Shown piece by piece: positions 28,895-33,198 of a DNA stretch of 33,198 nt (position 1 is its first letter; the number at the start of each line of letters is the position of its first letter). The stretch is from Candidatus Falkowiibacteriota bacterium (GTDB lineage Bacteria; Patescibacteriota; Patescibacteriia; XYB2-FULL-38-15), in NCBI GenBank assembly GCA_016214745.1, contig JACRNW010000013.1, positions 1 through 33,198 on the forward strand, in the 5' to 3' direction. The notes beneath the pieces are model-generated. The model worked only from the letters and a program-made list of their open reading frames with translations, had not been told where the DNA came from and did not search any database. Both the position numbers and the translations under genes were made by a program.

Positions 28895-29238
28895 ATGAGT
28901 AATACAAAGTCATTTAAAGATTTAATTGTTTGGCAAAAGTCGCGCGATTTGGCGGTAGCGATTTATAAATTAACAGAACAGTTTCCAAAATCAGAACTTT
29001 ACGGATTAACAAACCAGATGCGGCGCGCCGTTATTTCAATTTCATCTAATATCGCCGAAAGCTATCATCGTTTTCATAAAAAAGAAAAACAACGGTTTTT
29101 ATCAATTGCTTTTGGTTCCGGTTCGGAGTTGGAAAGCCAAATAGAAATCGCCAAGGTTTTATTTCCAAATTTAAATTGTCTCGAAGCTGAAAGTTTATTA
29201 ACCGAAGTAATGAAAATTTTGAATAATTTTTTACAAAA

Positions 29239-29242
<4 letters not shown>
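28895..29242 (+). CDS. Four-helix-bundle protein, S23/IVS type (115 aa)
   Basis: The protein matches the family first found in 23S rRNA intervening sequences: FKDLIVWQKSRDLAVAIYKL, FPKSELYGLTNQMRRAVISI, SSNIAESYHR and FGSGSELESQIEIA. The family forms pentameric four-helix bundles of unknown function and is common in CPR and Bacteroidetes. It is unusual among secreted surface proteins because it has no signal peptide. The stop overlaps the next start as ATGA. The start at 28895 follows the heptanucleotide array; a TTG upstream lies within the array. Confidence 0.9.
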
Positions 29243-30330
<1,088 letters not shown>

Positions 30331-30347
30331 CCGCACCTCGCTTGCGC

Positions 30348-30395
30348 TCAGGCGGAATTTCTAATTTCCAATTTTCAATTTCCAAACAAATTCAA
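30348..30395 (+). repeat. ATTTCNA heptanucleotide array before a cohesin gene
   Basis: ATTTCTA, ATTTCCA, ATTTTCA and ATTTCCA follow one another, then AACAAATTCAAATG leads into the ATG at 30396. A close copy lies inside the same gene at 30839-30892. Confidence 0.7.
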
Positions 30396-31280
30396 ATGAT
30401 CAAATTCCCAAAATTAAAAATTTTATTTCTACTTTCTACTTTCTATTTTCTATTTTCTGGGTCTGCTTTTGCGGCAGAAGTTTCCTTTGATACAAAAACC
30501 CAAGAGATAAAAGTAAATCAATTGTTTGAAGTCGGCGTTTTTATCAATTCCGAAGAAGAGGATATTAACGCGATTGAGGGCAGGGTCGTGTTTCCATCCA
30601 ATCTGTTAGAGGTAAAAGAAATTCGCGATGGCAATTCAATAATTAATTTCTGGATTGAACGGCCCAAAGCCAAAAATGGAGAAATTATATTTTCAGGCAT
30701 CACTCCCGGCGGATATAATGGCGGTCAAGGACTAATTTTATCAATCGTATTTTCAGCCAAAAAAGAAGGCAACGGCGCGATTGAATTTGGCGGCGTAAAA
30801 GCGCTGCGAAACGACGGACAAGGAACGGAAACCGATGTAAAAATTTCTAATTTCCAATTTCTAATTTCCAAACAAATCCCAATTTCAGAAATCCCAATGC
30901 CAGAAATTAAAGATAACGAGCCGCCTGAGGAGTTTGCGCCGCAAATCGCGGCCGACCCCGCCATTTTTGAAGGAAAATGGTTTTTAGTTTTCGCTACGCA
31001 AGACAAAGGGTCGGGGATTGACAATTACGAAGTTTGTGAAGGAAAAAGAAAATGCGTTACTGTTGAAAGCCCCTACCTTTTGCAAAATCAAAATTTGGAC
31101 GAAGAAATTATAGTCAAAGCAGTGGACAAAAGCGGCAATGAAAGAGATGCCACGATTCCGGCGCGATTCCCGCGGCCGTGGTATAAGGATTACGCAATTC
31201 TCGCTATACTGATAATAGCGACGATAGCATTAGTGTATCTTATACGAAAAATTTTATGGAAAAGAAAAAACACGAAATAA
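30396..31280 (+). CDS. Membrane-anchored cohesin-domain protein A (294 aa)
   Basis: Signal peptide 1-26 (FLLSTFYFLFSGSAFA) is again encoded by TTTCTA-type heptanucleotides. Residues 27-150 form a cohesin-like sandwich: VSFDTKTQEIKVNQLFEVGV, INAIEGRVVFPSNLLEVKEI, IINFWIERP and GEIIFSGITPGG. A spacer encoded partly by a heptanucleotide array (SNFQFLISKQIPIS) leads to a small Ig-like domain (about 185-255) and a C-terminal membrane helix (260-282) with KRK after it. It would display a cohesin on the cell surface. The ATG at 30396 was chosen because the signal peptide begins there. The end overlaps the next gene by 25 bases. Confidence 0.82.
   Translation: MIKFPKLKILFLLSTFYFLFSGSAFAAEVSFDTKTQEIKVNQLFEVGVFINSEEEDINAIEGRVVFPSNLLEVKEIRDGNSIINFWIERPKAKNGEIIFSGITPGGYNGGQGLILSIVFSAKKEGNGAIEFGGVKALRNDGQGTETDVKISNFQFLISKQIPISEIPMPEIKDNEPPEEFAPQIAADPAIFEGKWFLVFATQDKGSGIDNYEVCEGKRKCVTVESPYLLQNQNLDEEIIVKAVDKSGNERDATIPARFPRPWYKDYAILAILIIATIALVYLIRKILWKRKNTK
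30419..30462 (+). repeat. TTTCTAC/T heptanucleotide array in cohesin A signal peptide
   Basis: TTTCTAC, TTTCTAC, TTTCTAT, TTTCTAT and related units encode Leu-Leu-Ser-Thr-Phe-Tyr-Phe-Leu, the same residues as in the dockerin protein signal. Confidence 0.7.
30839..30892 (+). repeat. ATTTCNA heptanucleotide array inside the cohesin A gene
   Basis: ATTTCTA, ATTTCCA, ATTTCTA and ATTTCCA are followed by AACAAATCCC and further loosely spaced TTTC/ATCCC units. The array is translated as ISNFQFLISKQIP and forms the linker after the cohesin domain. The upstream copy at 30348 begins with the same units. Confidence 0.7.
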
Positions 31281-33025
31281 CACGAATACTCGCGCGAAAG
31301 TTCACGAAAATTTTAGTGTTTTTTGGTTTTGTATTCGTGATTTTTGGTGTTTCAAGCTCAGTGGCAGAAGCCGCTAGCTTGTATTTTTCTCCTTCTTCCG
31401 GCTCGCACGCGGTTGGCACGACTTTTTCGGTAAGCGCGTATGTTTCAAGCGCTGACCAGGCTATGAACGCCGCTTCGGGAGTGATTTCTTTCCCCAAAGA
31501 TAAATTAGAGGTCGTTTCTGTTTCAAAAAGCGGGTCCATTTTTTCTCTTTGGGTGCAAGAGCCATCGTTTTCAAACGGCGCCGGGACTGTAAATCTTGAA
31601 GGCATTGCGCTTAATCCGGGATTCACCGGAGCCAGCGGAAAACTTATTACGGTAAATTTTAGAGTAAAAGCGGCTGGCGTTGCCGCGCTGAACTTTTCTT
31701 CCGGTTCCGCGCTTGCCAATGACGGACAGGGCACTAATATCTTGGCCGGTTTGGGCAAAGCGCAATTCAATTTAGGCGGCGAGACTCCCGTTCCCGAGAC
31801 GCCCGCTCCTTCCGATATTCCCGGTGTTTCGGGTCCGCCCTCCGTACCTAAAGTATCATCTTCCACTCACCCTGATTCCAATAAATGGTATAATAATAAA
31901 AATCCGCGGTTTTCTTGGGCTTTGCCGGCCGGTGTTACTGGAGTTGGTATTTATTTCAGTCAAAGTCCGACTTCCAATCCAGGTCCTGTGTCCGATGGCT
32001 CGTTTACCTCCAAGTCCTATGAAAATGTTGACGATGGAATTTGGTATTTCCATATAAAAATGAAAAATTCCGCCGGCTGGGGAGGGATTTTTCATTTCCG
32101 CCTTCAGATTGATACTGAAAAACCGAGCAGATTTGATATAAGAGAAATTGAACGCAAAGACCCCACCGATCCAAGGGTTAAATTTATCTTTGACTCTCGC
32201 GACGAAATTTCCGGCGTAGATTATTATGAAGTTCAAATTGACGATGGTAGTCCGCAGGTGTGGCAAGACGACGGAAGCGGTGTGTTTGAAGCGCCGGCTT
32301 TGGGTCCGGGAAAGCACACGCTTATTACAAAAGTTTTTGATAAAGCTGGTAATTCTTTGGCAAATTCCGCCGAATTCACTATTGAAGCGCTGAAATCGCC
32401 GACAATTATTGATTATCCCAAAACACTCGCAAGCGGAGAGGTTTTGATAGTCAAAGGAACAGCTTACCCGAACGCCCAAGCGGTGGTTTGGCTTCAAAAA
32501 GAAAAAGATGAACCGCAGAGCCAGATCGTTAAAAGCGACGATGGCGGAAACTTTACTTTTGTGGCCGAAGAAAAATTAAAGGATGGTATTTACAAAATAT
32601 GGGCGGAGGCAGTGGATAGTCGAGGCGCGAAAAGTTTGCCAACTGAAAAAATAATTATTTTAGTGGCGAAGTCGGCGATTTTTCGTATTGGAACTTGGAC
32701 GGTTAGTTTTCTTTCCGTGGTAATTCCGCTCGTCGTACTCATCATCGCGCTTCTTCTTATTCTTTGGTACGGATGGCGCAGATTTTCGTTTTTAAGAAAG
32801 CGACTCAGAAAAGAAGTCCGCGAAGCGGAATCCGCCCTTCACCGAGTGTTTGATACATTGAAAGAAGATATACGAGAACAGGTCAAGCTGCTTGAAAAAA
32901 CGCGTACCAAGCGTCAGCTCACCGAGGAGGAGGATAAAATTGTAAAGCGGCTCAAGAAAGATTTGGACGTTGCAGAAAAACTTGTAAGAAAAGAAATTGA
33001 GGATATTGAGAAGGAAGTAAAATGA
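31256..33025 (+). CDS. Membrane-anchored cohesin-domain protein B with Ig-like domains and coiled coil (589 aa)
   Basis: Signal peptide 1-38 (VFFGFVFVIFGVSSSVAEA). Residues 39-172 form a cohesin-like domain (SLYFSPSSGSHAVGTTFSVS, NAASGVISFPKDKLEVVSVS, SIFSLWVQEPSF, GTVNLEGIALNPGF). Residues about 190-285 form one Ig-like module ending YFHIKMKNSAGWGG, and 290-470 hold two more (VDYYEVQIDDGSPQVW; IVKGTAYPNAQAVVWLQKE). A membrane helix lies near 485-512, and residues 515-589 are a highly charged cytoplasmic coiled coil. It starts inside the preceding gene, so both cohesin genes are coupled. It could tether the dockerin protein and connect it to the cell interior. Confidence 0.83.
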   Translation: MEKKKHEITRILARKFTKILVFFGFVFVIFGVSSSVAEAASLYFSPSSGSHAVGTTFSVSAYVSSADQAMNAASGVISFPKDKLEVVSVSKSGSIFSLWVQEPSFSNGAGTVNLEGIALNPGFTGASGKLITVNFRVKAAGVAALNFSSGSALANDGQGTNILAGLGKAQFNLGGETPVPETPAPSDIPGVSGPPSVPKVSSSTHPDSNKWYNNKNPRFSWALPAGVTGVGIYFSQSPTSNPGPVSDGSFTSKSYENVDDGIWYFHIKMKNSAGWGGIFHFRLQIDTEKPSRFDIREIERKDPTDPRVKFIFDSRDEISGVDYYEVQIDDGSPQVWQDDGSGVFEAPALGPGKHTLITKVFDKAGNSLANSAEFTIEALKSPTIIDYPKTLASGEVLIVKGTAYPNAQAVVWLQKEKDEPQSQIVKSDDGGNFTFVAEEKLKDGIYKIWAEAVDSRGAKSLPTEKIIILVAKSAIFRIGTWTVSFLSVVIPLVVLIIALLLILWYGWRRFSFLRKRLRKEVREAESALHRVFDTLKEDIREQVKLLEKTRTKRQLTEEEDKIVKRLKKDLDVAEKLVRKEIEDIEKEVK

Positions 33026-33198
33026 TGTAATGCGCAATTAGGGGGAGTTTCTTTTGTCGCCCGCACACCCTAAGCAGGCAGTTTCGCTCAAAGTAGGTTC
33101 GGATTTGGTAGAATAAACGCACCAGAATTTGACTTTCGGGAATTTGCCCGACGAGATTGGCCGCGTTTCGCGCGGCTGAATAGGGAAACACTGGCTCG
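33026..33198. other. Intergenic tail with hairpins and a frame open to the edge
   Basis: Hairpins CGGG-AATTTG-CCCG and GCCGCG-TTTCG-CGCGGC lie near the window end. A + strand frame without a start codon is open from about 33076 to the edge (...PEFDFREFARRDWPRFARLN...). I cannot decide between a partial gene and a structured non-coding repeat. Confidence 0.3.

Overview
The window looks like a chromosomal segment of a Candidate Phyla Radiation (Patescibacteria, Parcubacteria-like) bacterium. This is an inference from gene style, with no rRNA or ribosomal marker present to prove it. Most start codons lack a Shine-Dalgarno sequence and several -10 boxes sit almost on the ATG. Many genes encode small secreted or one-pass membrane proteins, and the surface proteins (cohesin, dockerin, WxL-like, tail-fibre-like) and degenerate heptanucleotide repeats are of a kind I associate with CPR genomes. 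Two patches have better Shine-Dalgarno sites and richer GC (33-720 and 15145-18279) and may be acquired.

Layout. 1-3222: two small genes on the minus strand, then an ECF-type sigma factor and a membrane-anchored anti-sigma-like protein, separated by a palindromic element. 3223-13271: a defence island. It holds a LexA repressor, a BcgI-like nuclease-methyltransferase fusion, NYN, PD-(D/E)XK, PIN and HEPN-like proteins, an hsdS remnant, an intact HsdS and a DUF4268 protein, followed by a secreted thermonuclease and an XRE/ImmA pair with a clear operator. 13310-18279: single-TM secreted proteins, a GIY-YIG nuclease inside terminal inverted repeats, a frameshifted lipoprotein and a CHAP/MopE/beta-propeller protein. 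18411-19848: three membrane proteins. 19910-22841: an oxygen-defence cluster (superoxide reductase, cupredoxin, rubredoxin-flavoprotein, desulforedoxin, rubrerythrin). 22842-23423: non-coding and strongly structured. 23424-33025: a surface-protein locus with two WxL-like paralogues, a DUF916-like partner, a tail-fibre-like protein, a LamG-like protein, a dockerin protein and two membrane-anchored cohesin proteins.

The most unusual observation is a family of four elements bounded by the inverted repeat CCCCGTTAGAA / TTCTAACGGGG, each flanked by a perfect or near-perfect 4-bp direct repeat. The largest (281 bp) contains only a GIY-YIG nuclease gene. The others (125, 117 and 29 bp) carry no nuclease. 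One lies between the sigma and anti-sigma genes, one replaced the start of a signal peptide, and one is an exact 33-bp in-frame insertion in a protein linker. Together they look like a minimal mobile element mobilised by a GIY-YIG nuclease, with MITE-like derivatives. The second notable system is a possible cohesin-dockerin surface complex whose genes share one locus.
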